Positions 54,453 through 63,932 of a DNA stretch of 64,000 nucleotides are shown here, one piece after another (the stretch's first letter is position 1; each line of letters starts with the position of its first letter). The stretch covers positions 1,984,001 to 2,048,000 of the forward strand of contig NZ_CP017057.1 in assembly GCF_001719165.1 (NCBI RefSeq), in the 5' to 3' direction. Under the pieces are notes generated by a model. The model made no database searches. It was not told the origin of the DNA and worked only from the letters and a program-made list of their open reading frames with translations. Both the position numbers and the translations under genes were made by a program. This stretch comes from Erythrobacter litoralis (lineage in GTDB: Bacteria > Pseudomonadota > Alphaproteobacteria > Sphingomonadales > Sphingomonadaceae).

Positions 54453-55608
54453 GGGCGAAATTCTCCAGGATTTCCCCTGCATGGGCGCGCGCCTCGGCAT
54501 CGAGGGCCAGCACGTCGTCGAGATTGCCGGGGGCGGCCGCATGGTGACGGCTCATCGTATCTTCCACCACTGCCGTAATCCGGCTGAACCCTATCTGACC
54601 GGCGAGGAACGCCGCGACCGCGACCTCGTTCGCCGCGTTGAGCACGGCAGGCGCCCCGGCCCCGCCCTCAATCGCCTCTCGGGCGAGGCGGGTGGCGGGA
54701 AAACGCACCTCGTCGGGTGCGAAAAAGGTAAGCTCGCCGATCGCGGCAAGGTCGAGCGGTTCCAATGGCGTGTCCATCCGCGCGGGCCAGGCAAGGCAGG
54801 AGGCGATCGGAACGCGCATGTCGGAAGGCCCAAGCTGGGCAAGCGTCGAACGGTCGCGATATTCGACCATGGAATGAATGACGCTCTGCGGGTGGACGAC
54901 GATGCGCAGCCGGTCGAGCCCGACCGGGAAAAGGTGATGCGCCTCGATGAATTCGAGGCCCTTGTTCATCATCGTCGCCGAATCGACGCTGATCTTGGCG
55001 CCCATCGACCAGTTGGGATGCGCGACGGCCTGGGCCGGCGTGGCCTTGGCGAGCTGGTCCTTCGACCAGGTGCGCAAGGGTCCGCCGCTCGCAGTCAGCG
55101 TGATGCGTGCGACATCGTCCAAGCTGTTGCCCGCAAGGCACTGGAATATCGCGTTATGCTCGCTGTCGGTAGGAAGCAGGGTCGCGCCGTGCTTCGTCAC
55201 CGCGGCGGTCATCACCTCGCCTGCCGAGACCAGCGCTTCCTTGTTGGCGAGCGCCACCGTTCCGCCGCGTTCGATCGCGGCCATGACCGGGCCGAGCCCC
55301 GCGCAGCCAACGATGGCGGCGACGGTGAGATCGACCGGCCGGGCCGCCGCTTCGCACAGGGCGCGCGGCCCGCCCGCGGCCTCGATCCCCGTGCCGCAGA
55401 GCGCTTCCCTGAGATCGGGAAGGCAGCTTTCGTCTCCGACGACAGCGAGCTTCGCATCGAATTCGACCGCGAGCGCGGCAAGCTCCCGCGAGGAGCAATT
55501 GGCCGTCAGCGCTTCGACGCGCCAGTCATCGGGATTGCGGCGCACGAGATCGAGAGTCGATGCTCCGATCGATCCGGTCGCGCCAAGCAGCGTAAGCGTT
55601 CTCGTCAT
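54445..55608 (-). CDS. dxr: 1-deoxy-D-xylulose 5-phosphate reductoisomerase
   Basis: The 387-residue protein opens with LTLLGATGSIGAST (NADPH site) and has ALANKEALV, LPTDSEHNAIFQ (metal and substrate residues), ASGGPLR, and HPNWSMGAKISVDSATMMNKGLE split over two blocks (HPNWSMGAKISVDSATMM at about 225). It makes MEP, the committed step to isoprenoids including carotenoid and undecaprenyl precursors. The start ATG is seven bases after the cdsA stop. Confidence 0.97.
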   Translation of the reverse strand: MTRTLTLLGATGSIGASTLDLVRRNPDDWRVEALTANCSSRELAALAVEFDAKLAVVGDESCLPDLREALCGTGIEAAGGPRALCEAAARPVDLTVAAIVGCAGLGPVMAAIERGGTVALANKEALVSAGEVMTAAVTKHGATLLPTDSEHNAIFQCLAGNSLDDVARITLTASGGPLRTWSKDQLAKATPAQAVAHPNWSMGAKISVDSATMMNKGLEFIEAHHLFPVGLDRLRIVVHPQSVIHSMVEYRDRSTLAQLGPSDMRVPIASCLAWPARMDTPLEPLDLAAIGELTFFAPDEVRFPATRLAREAIEGGAGAPAVLNAANEVAVAAFLAGQIGFSRITAVVEDTMSRHHAAAPGNLDDVLALDAEARAHAGEILENFALV

Positions 55609-55615
55609 GGACCCG

Positions 55616-56377
55616 TCATCCCAGATAAGCGGGCAGGAGGGCAACCAGAAACAGCACGAAGAACACCGCAATGAAGCCGTCGAGCCGGTCGAACAGCCCA
55701 CCATGACCCGGTATGAGACCGCTGGAATCCTTCACCCCCGCGCGCCGTTTCATCCAGCTTTCGAAGAAATCACCGCTCTGCGCGATCACCGCGATGAGCA
55801 TCCCGGCGAACACGGCAAGGGCGATCCCGCTCCCCGAAACGCCGGGCATCGCCCCGCCCGGCCCGATATCGAGCGCTTCATTGGCGATCGCAACCAGGCT
55901 TGCCGCCACCGCCCCGCCGCCCAGGCCCGCCCAGGTCTTGGACGGGCTGATCGCTGGCGCGATCTTGGGCCCGCCGATCATGCGGCCCGCGAAATAGGCC
56001 CCGACATCGACCGCGATGACCGGAAGAAGAAAGCTCACCAGCACTTCGAGCGGGCCGTAGCCGCCTGCCCCGGCATCAGGCCCCAGCGCACCGTTGCGGA
56101 CCATTGCCATCGCGAGCGCCGCCCCGCCGACATAACAGGCCCCGCCGAACAGCCACGCGATCTCCGCGAGCGGGCCGGCGGCGAAAGCGCGCACGATGCG
56201 GTTCCATTCCCACAGCACGCCAAGCGCTGCGAGCCCGCACAAGCCCAGCCAGACCCAGCCGCCAAGCCACAGCGCACCCCCCGCGACCAGCACCATCACG
56301 ACCGCAGAGGCCAGCCGAACCGAAAGATCCGTACCGACCGAGCGCAATCGCCTCAGGCGTGGCTCAGCGCCCGCCAT
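55616..56377 (-). CDS. cdsA: Phosphatidate cytidylyltransferase
   Basis: The 253-residue membrane protein has the CDP-diacylglycerol synthase signature at its C-terminus: [32 protein letters not shown] and [13 protein letters not shown]. It makes CDP-diacylglycerol, the precursor used by PgsA (27.4 kb) and PssA (60.9 kb) in this window. The ATG at 56377 lies inside the end of uppS (14-base overlap), so translation is coupled. Confidence 0.95.
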   Translation of the reverse strand: MAGAEPRLRRLRSVGTDLSVRLASAVVMVLVAGGALWLGGWVWLGLCGLAALGVLWEWNRIVRAFAAGPLAEIAWLFGGACYVGGAALAMAMVRNGALGPDAGAGGYGPLEVLVSFLLPVIAVDVGAYFAGRMIGGPKIAPAISPSKTWAGLGGGAVAASLVAIANEALDIGPGGAMPGVSGSGIALAVFAGMLIAVIAQSGDFFESWMKRRAGVKDSSGLIPGHGGLFDRLDGFIAVFFVLFLVALLPAYLG

Positions 56378-57089
56378 AGCGGCGTTCCCGGCGCGCGAAA
56401 TCGTCCAGCGCCTGCTGGAGATGCTCGGGCTTGAAATCGGGCCATAGCGTGTCGACGAAGAGCATTTCCGCATAAGCGGCCTGCCACAGCAGGAAATTGG
56501 AAAGGCGAATCTCGCCGCTGGTGCGGATGAGGAGATCGAGCGGCGGCAGGTCGTGCGTGTCGAGCTGCGCTTCTATCGCCTCCGGCGTGATCGCGCCCTT
56601 TGCCGCCGCCTTGGCCGCGGCGCGGGCGATCTCGTGCTTCCCGCCGTAATTGAGCGCGACGGCGAGGATCTGCCTGCCATTCGCGGTCCGCGCCAGCGCA
56701 TCTTCTAGCATCGCGACGATGTCGGGCGCGAGGCTGCGCCAGTCGCCGATGATCTTCAGCTTCACTCCGTTCGCGACGAATTCCTCGAGGTCGGATTTGA
56801 TGAACCTTCGCATCAGGTTCATCAGGTCGTCGACCTCGTCGTGCGAGCGCTTCCAGTTCTCCGAGGAAAAGGCGTAGAGCGTCAGGCATTCGAGCTTCAT
56901 CGGCTCGAGCCCGCGCACCAGCCGCCGCACCGCCTCGACCCCGCGCTGGTGGCCGACTGCGCGGGGCAGGCCGCGCTTCTTCGCCCAGCGCCCGTTTCCG
57001 TCCATTATGATGGCGACATGCCGGGCACGCGGCTCCCCCGCGCCGAGGATACGGGCCGCAGCTTGGTCGGTTGCGGGCGTGGCGCCCAT
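56364..57089 (-). CDS. uppS: Undecaprenyl diphosphate synthase
   Basis: The 241-residue protein has the cis-prenyltransferase blocks [10 protein letters not shown] (catalytic Asp30), [20 protein letters not shown] and the C-terminal [18 protein letters not shown]. It makes the C55 carrier for peptidoglycan and surface polymers. GGAGG lies five bases before the ATG at 57089, which is better than the ATG nine codons upstream. It lies between frr and cdsA. Confidence 0.97.
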   Translation of the reverse strand: MGATPATDQAAARILGAGEPRARHVAIIMDGNGRWAKKRGLPRAVGHQRGVEAVRRLVRGLEPMKLECLTLYAFSSENWKRSHDEVDDLMNLMRRFIKSDLEEFVANGVKLKIIGDWRSLAPDIVAMLEDALARTANGRQILAVALNYGGKHEIARAAAKAAAKGAITPEAIEAQLDTHDLPPLDLLIRTSGEIRLSNFLLWQAAYAEMLFVDTLWPDFKPEHLQQALDDFARRERRYGGR

Positions 57090-57121
57090 ATGCCCTCCAG
57101 ACGGAATGCCCCGCACGCAGA

Positions 57122-57679
57122 CTATTGCGTGAGGATTTCCTTTTCCTTCTTCGCCGCCGCCTCGTCGGCCTCGGCGACATGCTTGTCGGTCAGCTTCTGG
57201 ACTTCCTCTTCCATCCGCTTGCGATCGTCCTCGGAGATTTCCTTCTTCTTCTCGTCGGTCTTGAGCGCTTCCATCGCGTCGCGGCGCACATTGCGGATCG
57301 CGATCTTCGCCTTCTCGGAATACTGCCCGGCGAGCTTGGCGAGTTCCTTGCGCCGCTCTTCGGTAAGGTCAGGAAGCGGCAGCCGGATGGTCTGCCCGTC
57401 GATCATCGGGTTGAGGCCGAGATTGGCGCGCGCGATGCCCTTTTCGACCGCAGTGAGGTTCGACTTGTCCCACACCTGCACGCTGAGCATACGTGGTTCG
57501 GGCGCGGAGACGGTCGCGACCTGATTGAGCGGCATCATCGCGCCATAGACCTCGACCTGCACCGGATCGAGCAGCGTGGTATTGGCGCGGCCCGTGCGCA
57601 GGCCCGCAAGGTCGCTTCTCAATGAATCCACGGCACCTTTCATCCGGCGCTCGATATCGGCCTTGTCATATTGCGGCAT
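57122..57679 (-). CDS. frr: Ribosome recycling factor
   Basis: The 185-residue protein matches RRF over its full length, with [21 protein letters not shown] and the C-terminal [20 protein letters not shown] helix. With EF-G it splits post-termination ribosomes. It begins four bases after the pyrH stop and precedes uppS by 32 bases. Confidence 0.97.
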   Translation of the reverse strand: MPQYDKADIERRMKGAVDSLRSDLAGLRTGRANTTLLDPVQVEVYGAMMPLNQVATVSAPEPRMLSVQVWDKSNLTAVEKGIARANLGLNPMIDGQTIRLPLPDLTEERRKELAKLAGQYSEKAKIAIRNVRRDAMEALKTDEKKKEISEDDRKRMEEEVQKLTDKHVAEADEAAAKKEKEILTQ

Positions 57680-57682
57680 GGA

Positions 57683-58405
57683 TCAGCTGTCCTTCTGTAC
57701 TATCGTCTGCACGCCGTCGCCCGAAAGCACGCGCGCGACATTGCCTTTTTCTCGGATCGAAAACACCACTATCGGGATATCGTTCTCCCGGCAAAGCGCC
57801 ACCGCAGTCGCGTCCATCACCTTGAGATTCTGCGACAGGACGTGGTCATAGCTCACCGTCTCGAAGCGGGTCGCATCGGGATTGTGCTTGGGATCGCTGT
57901 CATAGACCCCGTCGACGCTCGTCCCCTTCATCAGCGCGTCGCAATTCATCTCGGCTGCACGCAGGGCAGCGCCGGTATCGGTGGTGAAGAAGGGATTGCC
58001 CGTTCCCGCAGCGAAAATCACGATCCGGCCCTTTTCTAGATGCCGCTCGGCACGCCTGCGAATGTAGGGCTCGCATACCGAGGACATCGGGATAGCGGAT
58101 TGCACACGCGTCTGCACGCCAAGCTTCTCAAGCGCGTTCTGCATCGCCAGCGCGTTCATCACCGTCGCGAGCATCCCCATGTAATCGCCGGTTGTCCGGT
58201 CGAGCCCCTTGGCCGCCCCCGCGATACCGCGAAAGATGTTGCCCCCGCCGATGACGAGGCAGACCTCGAGCCCGCTGTCCTTCGCCGTCTTCACCTCTTC
58301 GGCAAGACGGGCGACATATCCTGGATCGATGCCGTATTCCTGCTCGCCCATCAGCACCTCGCCCGAAAGTTTCAGGAGGACGCGCTTGATTTCGGGCATG
58401 GGCAT
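57683..58405 (-). CDS. pyrH: Uridylate kinase
   Basis: The 240-residue amino-acid-kinase-fold protein has [37 protein letters not shown] and [16 protein letters not shown]. It phosphorylates UMP to UDP and is typically allosteric and hexameric. The start is either the ATG at 58405 or the one at 58399; neither has a strong ribosome site. The tsf terminator lies upstream, so pyrH probably begins its own transcript that runs through the downstream envelope genes. Confidence 0.95.
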   Translation of the reverse strand: MPMPEIKRVLLKLSGEVLMGEQEYGIDPGYVARLAEEVKTAKDSGLEVCLVIGGGNIFRGIAGAAKGLDRTTGDYMGMLATVMNALAMQNALEKLGVQTRVQSAIPMSSVCEPYIRRRAERHLEKGRIVIFAAGTGNPFFTTDTGAALRAAEMNCDALMKGTSVDGVYDSDPKHNPDATRFETVSYDHVLSQNLKVMDATAVALCRENDIPIVVFSIREKGNVARVLSGDGVQTIVQKDS

Positions 58406-58562
58406 GGGGGGCGGGCTCTTCCGGCAAGAGTTATCGTTGGCGCGGGCTTTATCCGCGCAGACGCCCGCTGCCAAGGGGCGCGCGCCGGTTTTGGCCCGCC
58501 CTTGCGGATCACTCGGGTGAGACATTGGACTGCTGGAATGGCCCGCCCCCGCCAACATGAAG

Positions 58563-58597
58563 AAGGCCGCTGCATCTCGGTGGATGCAGCGGCCTTT
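58563..58597 (-). terminator. Rho-independent terminator after tsf
   Basis: AAGGCCGCTGCATC (58563-58576) pairs with GATGCAGCGGCCTT (58583-58596) across a six-base loop, an exact 14-base stem. On the minus strand it is followed by CTTC and TT-rich sequence. It lies 24 bases after the tsf stop and separates rpsB-tsf from pyrH. Confidence 0.9.
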
Positions 58598-58620
58598 CCC
58601 GATCAGAGCGGAAAGCTGGA

Positions 58621-59556
58621 TCAGCCGCCGACGGCAGCCGCAACTTCCGCCGCGAAATCGCTTTCTTCCTTCTCGATGCCTTCGCCGAGCTGGTAGCGCA
58701 CGAAATCGACGAGCTTGATCGTGGCGCCCGCCTCCTTGGCGGTGCGCGCGACATATTCCTCCACCGTGGCCTTGCCGTCCTTGACGAAGACCTGGCTCAG
58801 CAGGGCGTTTTCCTTGGCGTATTTCTTGACCGCGCCCTCGACCATCTTTTCCTGCACGTTTTCAGGCTTGCCGCTTTCGGCAGCCTTCTCGCGGGCGATC
58901 GCGCGCTCGCGCTCGATCACTTCGGCATCAAGTCCGTCAGCGTCGAGCGCCTGCGGGAACATGGCGGCGGCGTGCTGGGCGATATCGCGGCCGAGCGTGG
59001 CGAGCACGTCGGCGCTCGCATCGCCTTCGAGAGCAACGAGCACGCCGATCTTGCCGAGATCCTGCGCCTCGGGCGAGACGGCGTTGTGGACATAGGGAAC
59101 GACCGCGCCCTGGGTGACCGAGATCGTCTTGATCCGGCGGATCTGCTGGTTCTCGCCGATCGTCGCGACATTGTCGGTGAGCTTATCGCCGACCGTGCCG
59201 CCACCGGGATAGCCCGCGGCCTTGAGCGCTTCGACATCGTCATTGCCGAGTTCGAGCGCGACCGCCGTGGTCTTGCGTACGAAATCCTGGAACTGGTCGT
59301 TCTTTGCGACGAAGTCGGTTTCCGAGTTGACCTCGACCGCCACGCCCCTGGTCCCTTCGACGGCGACGCCGACAAGGCCTTCGGCTGCGGTGCGGCTCGA
59401 CTTCTTCTGGGCGGTGGCGAGGCCCTTGGCGCGCAGCGCGTCGACGGCGGCCTCGATGTCGCCGTTCGCTTCGGTCAGCGCCTTCTTGGCGTCCATCATG
59501 CCTGCGCCGGTCTTCTCGCGCAGCTTCTTCACATCGGCGACGGTGAAATCGGCCAT
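58621..59556 (-). CDS. tsf: Elongation factor Ts
   Basis: The 311-residue protein opens with the EF-Ts helix [20 protein letters not shown], followed by the core [10 protein letters not shown] contact with EF-Tu, and a C-terminal module. It recycles EF-Tu by GDP release. AAGGA precedes the ATG at 59556. It is co-transcribed with rpsB, separated by 115 bases. Confidence 0.97.
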   Translation of the reverse strand: MADFTVADVKKLREKTGAGMMDAKKALTEANGDIEAAVDALRAKGLATAQKKSSRTAAEGLVGVAVEGTRGVAVEVNSETDFVAKNDQFQDFVRKTTAVALELGNDDVEALKAAGYPGGGTVGDKLTDNVATIGENQQIRRIKTISVTQGAVVPYVHNAVSPEAQDLGKIGVLVALEGDASADVLATLGRDIAQHAAAMFPQALDADGLDAEVIERERAIAREKAAESGKPENVQEKMVEGAVKKYAKENALLSQVFVKDGKATVEEYVARTAKEAGATIKLVDFVRYQLGEGIEKEESDFAAEVAAAVGG

Positions 59557-59671
59557 GTTCGGTGTTCCTTTGTCTAGGTTCGGCGCCCGGGCATCGCGGG
59601 TCGACCGCTTGATGATGCCCGGCGCGCTAATCGTTGTTTGTGACGCGCGATTGACGCGGGGGATTTGCCGC

Positions 59672-60445
59672 TCAGGCGTTTTCGGCCGGGGCTTCCTCGG
59701 CAGCGGGTTCGGCCGGGGGTTCGGCCATGGCGCCGACATCCTCGCCCGAATCGTGCGCCGCGCCGCCCTTGCCCGCACGCGCCGCATCGCCGATCGCCTG
59801 GCAATAGAGACGAACCGCGCGGCTCGCATCGTCATTGCCGGGGACGGGAAAGGCGATGCCGGTCGGATCGACATTGGTGTCGAGCACCGCGATCACCGGA
59901 ATGCCGAGAACGGCCGCTTCCTTGATCGCAAGGTCTTCCTTGTTGGCGTCGATCACGAACATGACGTCCGGGATGCCGCCCATGTCGCGGATGCCGCCGA
60001 GCGAGAGCTCGAGCTTGTCGCGTTCACGCGTGAGCTGAAGGATTTCCTTCTTGGTGAGGCCGTGCGTCTCACCCGAAAGCTGCTCCTCGAGGTTCTTGAG
60101 GCGACGGATCGACTGGCTGATCGTCTTCCAGTTGGTGAGCATGCCGCCCAGCCAGCGGTGGTTGACGAAGTGCTGACCGGACTGGCGCGCGGCTTCCGCG
60201 ATCGGCTCCTGCGCCTGGCGCTTGGTACCGACGAACAGCACCTTGCCGCCCGCGCGGACAGTCTGCTCCACGAAATCGAGAGCGCGCGCGAAGAGCGGCA
60301 CGGTCTGCGACAGGTCGATGATGTGAACACCGTTGCGGGCGCCGAAGATGTACGGCTTCATCCGCGGGTTCCAGCGGTGGGTCTGATGGCCGAAATGCGC
60401 GCCGGCCTCGATCAATTGCTGCATCGTGACGGTGGTGCCCGCCAT
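59672..60445 (-). CDS. rpsB: 30S ribosomal protein S2
   Basis: The 257-residue protein has the S2 signatures [20 protein letters not shown] and [19 protein letters not shown]. The C-terminal 35 residues are an acidic Ala/Glu/Pro extension, frequent in alphaproteobacterial S2. AAAGGA precedes the ATG. The upstream 290 bases must hold its promoter and a leader of unknown length that may carry autoregulation by S2. Confidence 0.97.
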   Translation of the reverse strand: MAGTTVTMQQLIEAGAHFGHQTHRWNPRMKPYIFGARNGVHIIDLSQTVPLFARALDFVEQTVRAGGKVLFVGTKRQAQEPIAEAARQSGQHFVNHRWLGGMLTNWKTISQSIRRLKNLEEQLSGETHGLTKKEILQLTRERDKLELSLGGIRDMGGIPDVMFVIDANKEDLAIKEAAVLGIPVIAVLDTNVDPTGIAFPVPGNDDASRAVRLYCQAIGDAARAGKGGAAHDSGEDVGAMAEPPAEPAAEEAPAENA

Positions 60446-60622
60446 AGGTATTTCCTTTCCGGTTGTTCCTCTGGAAGGCTGGAACCGCCGCGGATCGCCC
60501 GCCTGCGGCACCGGTATGGGCGCCTTCCATGTGAATTTCGCGGGAGGTCCGGGCGCGATTCGCCCGCTTTCCCTCGCGAGGGCTGCGCCAATAGACGTTC
60601 GCGCCGGGAAAAGCCACCGAAA

Positions 60623-60638
60623 TGTTCCACGAGAAACA
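60623..60638. other. parS-like palindrome
   Basis: TGTTCCACGAGAAACA differs at one of 16 positions from TGTTCCACGTGAAACA, the ParB-binding site as known from Caulobacter, and at two from the general bacterial consensus TGTTTCACGTGAAACA. Both half-sites are largely intact. It lies between rpsB and the small membrane protein gene, in non-coding DNA. No parA or parB is in the window. Function is inferred from the match only. Confidence 0.5.
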
Positions 60639-60666
60639 TTTGGAGAACAAAACGCTTGACCCCGGA

Positions 60667-60705
60667 GAACACTTATAGAACAAGCTTGCGGAACAAAGAT
60701 TGAAC
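60667..60705. promoter_or_regulatory. Two LexA-box-like repeats (GAAC-N7-GAAC)
   Basis: GAACACTTATAGAAC (60667-60681) and GAACAAAGATTGAAC (60691-60705) both fit GAAC-N7-GAAC, the reverse complement of the alphaproteobacterial LexA site GTTC-N7-GTTC. A single such match is expected by chance in a region this long, but two within 39 bases is not. The second ends 28 bases before the small membrane protein ATG. On the minus strand, TATAAG inside the first box could be a -10 element of an rpsB-directed promoter. Confidence 0.5.
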
Positions 60706-60733
60706 GCTCGGATACGCAAGCAGGAAAACCGCC

Positions 60734-60991
60734 ATGATCGCTCTTGTCATCGCCGCTCTCGTTATCGTCACGACGCTCGCAACCGGGCTCACCCTGGTCG
60801 ACAGCTGGCTGCGCGCTCGCCATGCGCTCGTCGCGTTGCGGCGGGAGCGCGCTCTGCTGTCGGCGGGCTTCGTGCCCGAAATCGCACATCGCGAAATTCG
60901 CCTGCGCCGCGCCGGCATGCGCGCGCAGCGCCCTAGCCTTCTGCAGCAGCAGCGTCCCTGTCGCGCGCTTCGGCTGCGCGGCGCCGCTTGA
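60734..60991 (+). CDS. Small single-pass membrane protein, possibly SOS-controlled
   Basis: The 85-residue protein starts with one strong membrane segment ([20 protein letters not shown]), followed by a basic arm with [26 protein letters not shown] lies eight bases before the ATG. I know no family. The two LexA-box-like repeats directly upstream resemble the control of SOS-induced small membrane division inhibitors such as Caulobacter SidA, though the sequence is not evidently related. The last 59 bases overlap the end of pssA on the other strand, so the true C-terminus is in convergent overlap. Confidence 0.5.
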   Translation: MIALVIAALVIVTTLATGLTLVDSWLRARHALVALRRERALLSAGFVPEIAHREIRLRRAGMRAQRPSLLQQQRPCRALRLRGAA

Positions 60992-61799
60992 TCCGGCCAT
61001 AACGATAAAGCCCGTAGGGCATCATCGCGAGATAGCCCGTGCTCATCGCGGCGAGCGACCACCACGGCTCCAACAGAAGCACGGCGAAGAACAGCGCCGC
61101 GAGTGCGATTAGGAACAGGCGGATATTGCGACGCGGGCGGACCACGGCCCAGCTCAGCGTCGCCATGTTCGAGATCATGAGCACGGCGATCAGCGCGAGC
61201 CAGGCGGACAGCGCGACAGGGTCGCGCAGCAGCGCGAAACCTGTCTCCTGCCATAGGTAGAACGGCGCGAAGGCGAGCCCCGCACCGACCGGCGCGGGGA
61301 CACCCGTCAGAAAACCGGCGGACCTGTGCGGCTGGTCGTCGACGTCGATCCGCGCATTGAACCGCGCTAGCCGGAGTGCGCAGCAGATCGCAAAGGCGAG
61401 CGCGGCGAACCAGCCGAAACGTTCGAATTCATTGAGCGACCAGAGATAGATGATGATCGCCGGGGCCATGCCGAAAGACAGCGAATCGGCAAGGCTGTCG
61501 AGCTCTGCCCCGAAACGCGACTGGGCGTTCAGAAGCCGCGCGATGCGCCCATCGATGCCGTCGAGCACACCCGCCAGGATCACCGCGAGCACGGCGTAGG
61601 ACCACTGGCCCTCGATCGCGAAACGGATGCCCGTGAGGCCCGAACACAATGCCGCGGCAGTGATCGCGTTGGGCAGCATCGCCCGCAGCGTCAGGCCGGT
61701 GGCATCAGGGGCGGCCTTGCCGTCCTCGTCCTCGGCCGCCTTGGGGCCGATGCGCGCGGGCACCACCGGACCGGTCTTGCGGCGCGGCGGCCGGCTCAC
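60933..61799 (-). CDS. pssA: CDP-diacylglycerol-serine O-phosphatidyltransferase
   Basis: The 288-residue membrane protein has the CDP-alcohol phosphotransferase motif [20 protein letters not shown] followed by LDSLADS (about residues 80-107), and [13 protein letters not shown] typical of PssA. It makes phosphatidylserine from CDP-diacylglycerol and serine. It follows psd by 55 bases, so precursor formation and decarboxylation are encoded together. The N-terminal 35 residues are polar and extra relative to shorter homologues. Confidence 0.94.
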   Translation of the reverse strand: MSRPPRRKTGPVVPARIGPKAAEDEDGKAAPDATGLTLRAMLPNAITAAALCSGLTGIRFAIEGQWSYAVLAVILAGVLDGIDGRIARLLNAQSRFGAELDSLADSLSFGMAPAIIIYLWSLNEFERFGWFAALAFAICCALRLARFNARIDVDDQPHRSAGFLTGVPAPVGAGLAFAPFYLWQETGFALLRDPVALSAWLALIAVLMISNMATLSWAVVRPRRNIRLFLIALAALFFAVLLLEPWWSLAAMSTGYLAMMPYGLYRYGRIKRRRAAEARDRDAAAAEG

Positions 61800-61854
61800 C
61801 CGAGCCTCGCCAGAGCGGCCCCGGGCAAGGCAGTGCAGGCGATCACTGCGGCCG

Positions 61855-62619
61855 TCACTGGGAGATGCCTTCGATCAGGCCCTGCGTTCCGAGCTCGGCC
61901 AGGACGGTCTCGCCCGCAATGACGCTCTGGCCGATCAGCACCTTGGGATCGGTCCCGGCCGGAAGATAGACGTCGACCCGGCTGCCGAAACGGATCAGTC
62001 CGACCCGCTGGCCCTTGGCGACGGTGTCGCCGGGCTTGACGAAAGGCACGATCCGCCGCGCGACCAGACCCGCGATCTGGGTAAAGGCGATCGCCACACC
62101 ATCGCCGCGTTCGATCAGGATGTGCTGGCGCTCGTTCTCCTCGCTCGCCTTGTCGAGGTCGGCGTTCATGAACTTGCCGGGAATGTAGACCAGCCGCCGG
62201 ATCGTCCCCGCGACGGGCGCCCGATTGATGTGGACGTCGAACACGCTCATGAAAATCGAGATGCGCGTCACCGGCCCGGGCGAAAGGCCCGGATTGCCCG
62301 ATCCGTCATCGGCGACCATTTCCTCGGGCGGTTCGACCTCGGTGATGAGCGAGACGAGCCCGTCAGCCGGCGCGACGATCGCGTTCTCCGCCTGAGGCAC
62401 GACGCGTTCGGGATCGCGGAAGAACGCGAAGACGCCCAGCGACAGCAGCAGAAGCGGCCAGCCGATGATCTCGATATCGATCCAGGGGGATAGGAAAAAG
62501 AGGCTGACCGCCACCGCGATCAGACCGAATTTGCGCCCCTCGGGATGGATCGGGGGCCAGGACCAGGCGGCATCGCCGCGGCCCTGATTGTCGTAGATTT
62601 CGCCTGCCATGAAGGGCAT
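61855..62619 (-). CDS. psd: Phosphatidylserine decarboxylase proenzyme
   Basis: The 254-residue protein is of the short (archaeal/alphaproteobacterial) type, with one N-terminal hydrophobic region, [19 protein letters not shown], and the self-cleavage site [11 protein letters not shown] (Gly-Ser, Ser about 211). Cleavage gives the pyruvoyl group. It converts phosphatidylserine to phosphatidylethanolamine on the membrane. It is the upstream partner of pssA. Confidence 0.95.
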   Translation of the reverse strand: MPFMAGEIYDNQGRGDAAWSWPPIHPEGRKFGLIAVAVSLFFLSPWIDIEIIGWPLLLLSLGVFAFFRDPERVVPQAENAIVAPADGLVSLITEVEPPEEMVADDGSGNPGLSPGPVTRISIFMSVFDVHINRAPVAGTIRRLVYIPGKFMNADLDKASEENERQHILIERGDGVAIAFTQIAGLVARRIVPFVKPGDTVAKGQRVGLIRFGSRVDVYLPAGTDPKVLIGQSVIAGETVLAELGTQGLIEGISQ

Positions 62620-62649
62620 CTAGGGTCTGCCACGCAGACCCGCAAGCGA

Positions 62650-63795
62650 TCAGGCGGCCTTGCGCACGAACACGGTCCCCGCCGAATAGCCCGCACCGAA
62701 GCTGCAGATGAGCCCGGTGTCGCCCGGCACCATGTCCTCGCTGTGAAGGTGGAAGGCGATGATCGAACCTGCGCTCGACGTGTTGCCGTAGGTATCGAGC
62801 ACGGTCGGGCTCTCGTCCTCGCTGGCTTCGTGGCCGAGCACCTTGTGCGCGATCAGGCGGTTCATCCCGGCATTGGCCTGGTGAAGCCAGAGCCGCCGCA
62901 GCGCCTGCGGATCGACGCCCAGCCGTTCTGCCTCTTCGAGGATCATCGCCGCCACCATCGGCACGACTTCCTTGAAGACCTTGCGCCCCTCCTGGACGAA
63001 CAGCTTGTCGGGCGTATCGGCCGTTTCGGGATGGGCGCGGTTCAGGAAGCCGAAATTGTTGCGGATATTGTTCGAGAAGACCGTCTTCAGGCTGGTCCCG
63101 AGGATGTCCCAGTGCGCCGCCGGGGCGATCGCTTCATCCTCGACCAGCACTGCGGTCGCGACATCGCCAAAGATGAAATGGCTGTCCCGGTCGCGCCAGT
63201 TGAGATGGCCCGAAGTGATCTCGGGGCTCACCACCAGCACGCTCTTCGCATTGCCCGCGCGAACGTAGTCGGCCGCCGTCTGGATACCGAATGTCGCCGA
63301 CGAGCAGGCGACGTTCATGTCGAAACCGAAACCGTCAATGCCGAGCGCCTGCTGAATCTCGATCGCCATCGCCGGATAGGGCCGCTGCATGTTGGAGGCC
63401 GCGCACAGCACCGCGTCGACATCCTTCGGATCGCGGCCCGCCCGTTCCAGCGCCTCGCGCGCGGCGGCGACGCCGATTTCGGCCATTATCGAAAGCTCGT
63501 CATCGCCGCGTTCATCCCAGCGCGGGGCCATGATCTCGGGGTCGAGTATCGGGCCCTTGGCCATGACGTGGCGCGCCCGGATCCCGCTCGCCTTCTCGAT
63601 GAATTCGACCGAGGAATGAGCGAGCGGCTCGACCTTGCCTGCCTCGATCTGCTCGGCATTGGCCGCATTGTGGCGGTCGACGAAACGGTTGAAGCTCTCG
63701 ACCAATTCTTCGTTGGTGATCGATTCGGCCGGCGTGAACAGGCCGGTCGAAGAGATGACGGGACGCGCGGTAAGCGCGGGTTTGGGGTCGTTCAT
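62650..63795 (-). CDS. Beta-ketoacyl-ACP synthase III-like enzyme
   Basis: The 381-residue protein has the KAS III thiolase fold with catalytic Cys about 163 (NVACSSATF), His in WLHQANAGMNRLI and Asn in DTYGNTSSAGS. It is longer than classical FabH (about 320) because of an N-terminal insertion around residues 30-80, as in the PA3286-like group that starts fatty acid synthesis from beta-oxidation products. Whether it is the cell's main FabH cannot be decided here. GAGAGG precedes the ATG at 63795. It lies 30 bases upstream of psd and may be co-transcribed. Confidence 0.88.
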   Translation of the reverse strand: MNDPKPALTARPVISSTGLFTPAESITNEELVESFNRFVDRHNAANAEQIEAGKVEPLAHSSVEFIEKASGIRARHVMAKGPILDPEIMAPRWDERGDDELSIMAEIGVAAAREALERAGRDPKDVDAVLCAASNMQRPYPAMAIEIQQALGIDGFGFDMNVACSSATFGIQTAADYVRAGNAKSVLVVSPEITSGHLNWRDRDSHFIFGDVATAVLVEDEAIAPAAHWDILGTSLKTVFSNNIRNNFGFLNRAHPETADTPDKLFVQEGRKVFKEVVPMVAAMILEEAERLGVDPQALRRLWLHQANAGMNRLIAHKVLGHEASEDESPTVLDTYGNTSSAGSIIAFHLHSEDMVPGDTGLICSFGAGYSAGTVFVRKAA

Positions 63796-63932
63796 GAAAG
63801 CCTCTCGAATGGAGCGCGCGGCCTTACTGCCCGGGGTGAAGCGCCGCAAGGGCGCGCGGGCGTCTGCAGGGAAAATCCGGCCGAGGCGTCACACACGCGC
63901 CATGAGATAGCGCGGGCGCCGGCGGCAGGCGC

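Noticed and set aside
60671..60680. TTGACC at 60656 with TATAGA at 60674 as a plus-strand sigma-70 promoter.
   Set aside because: The spacer is 12 bases, too short for a normal promoter, so I did not list it as one.
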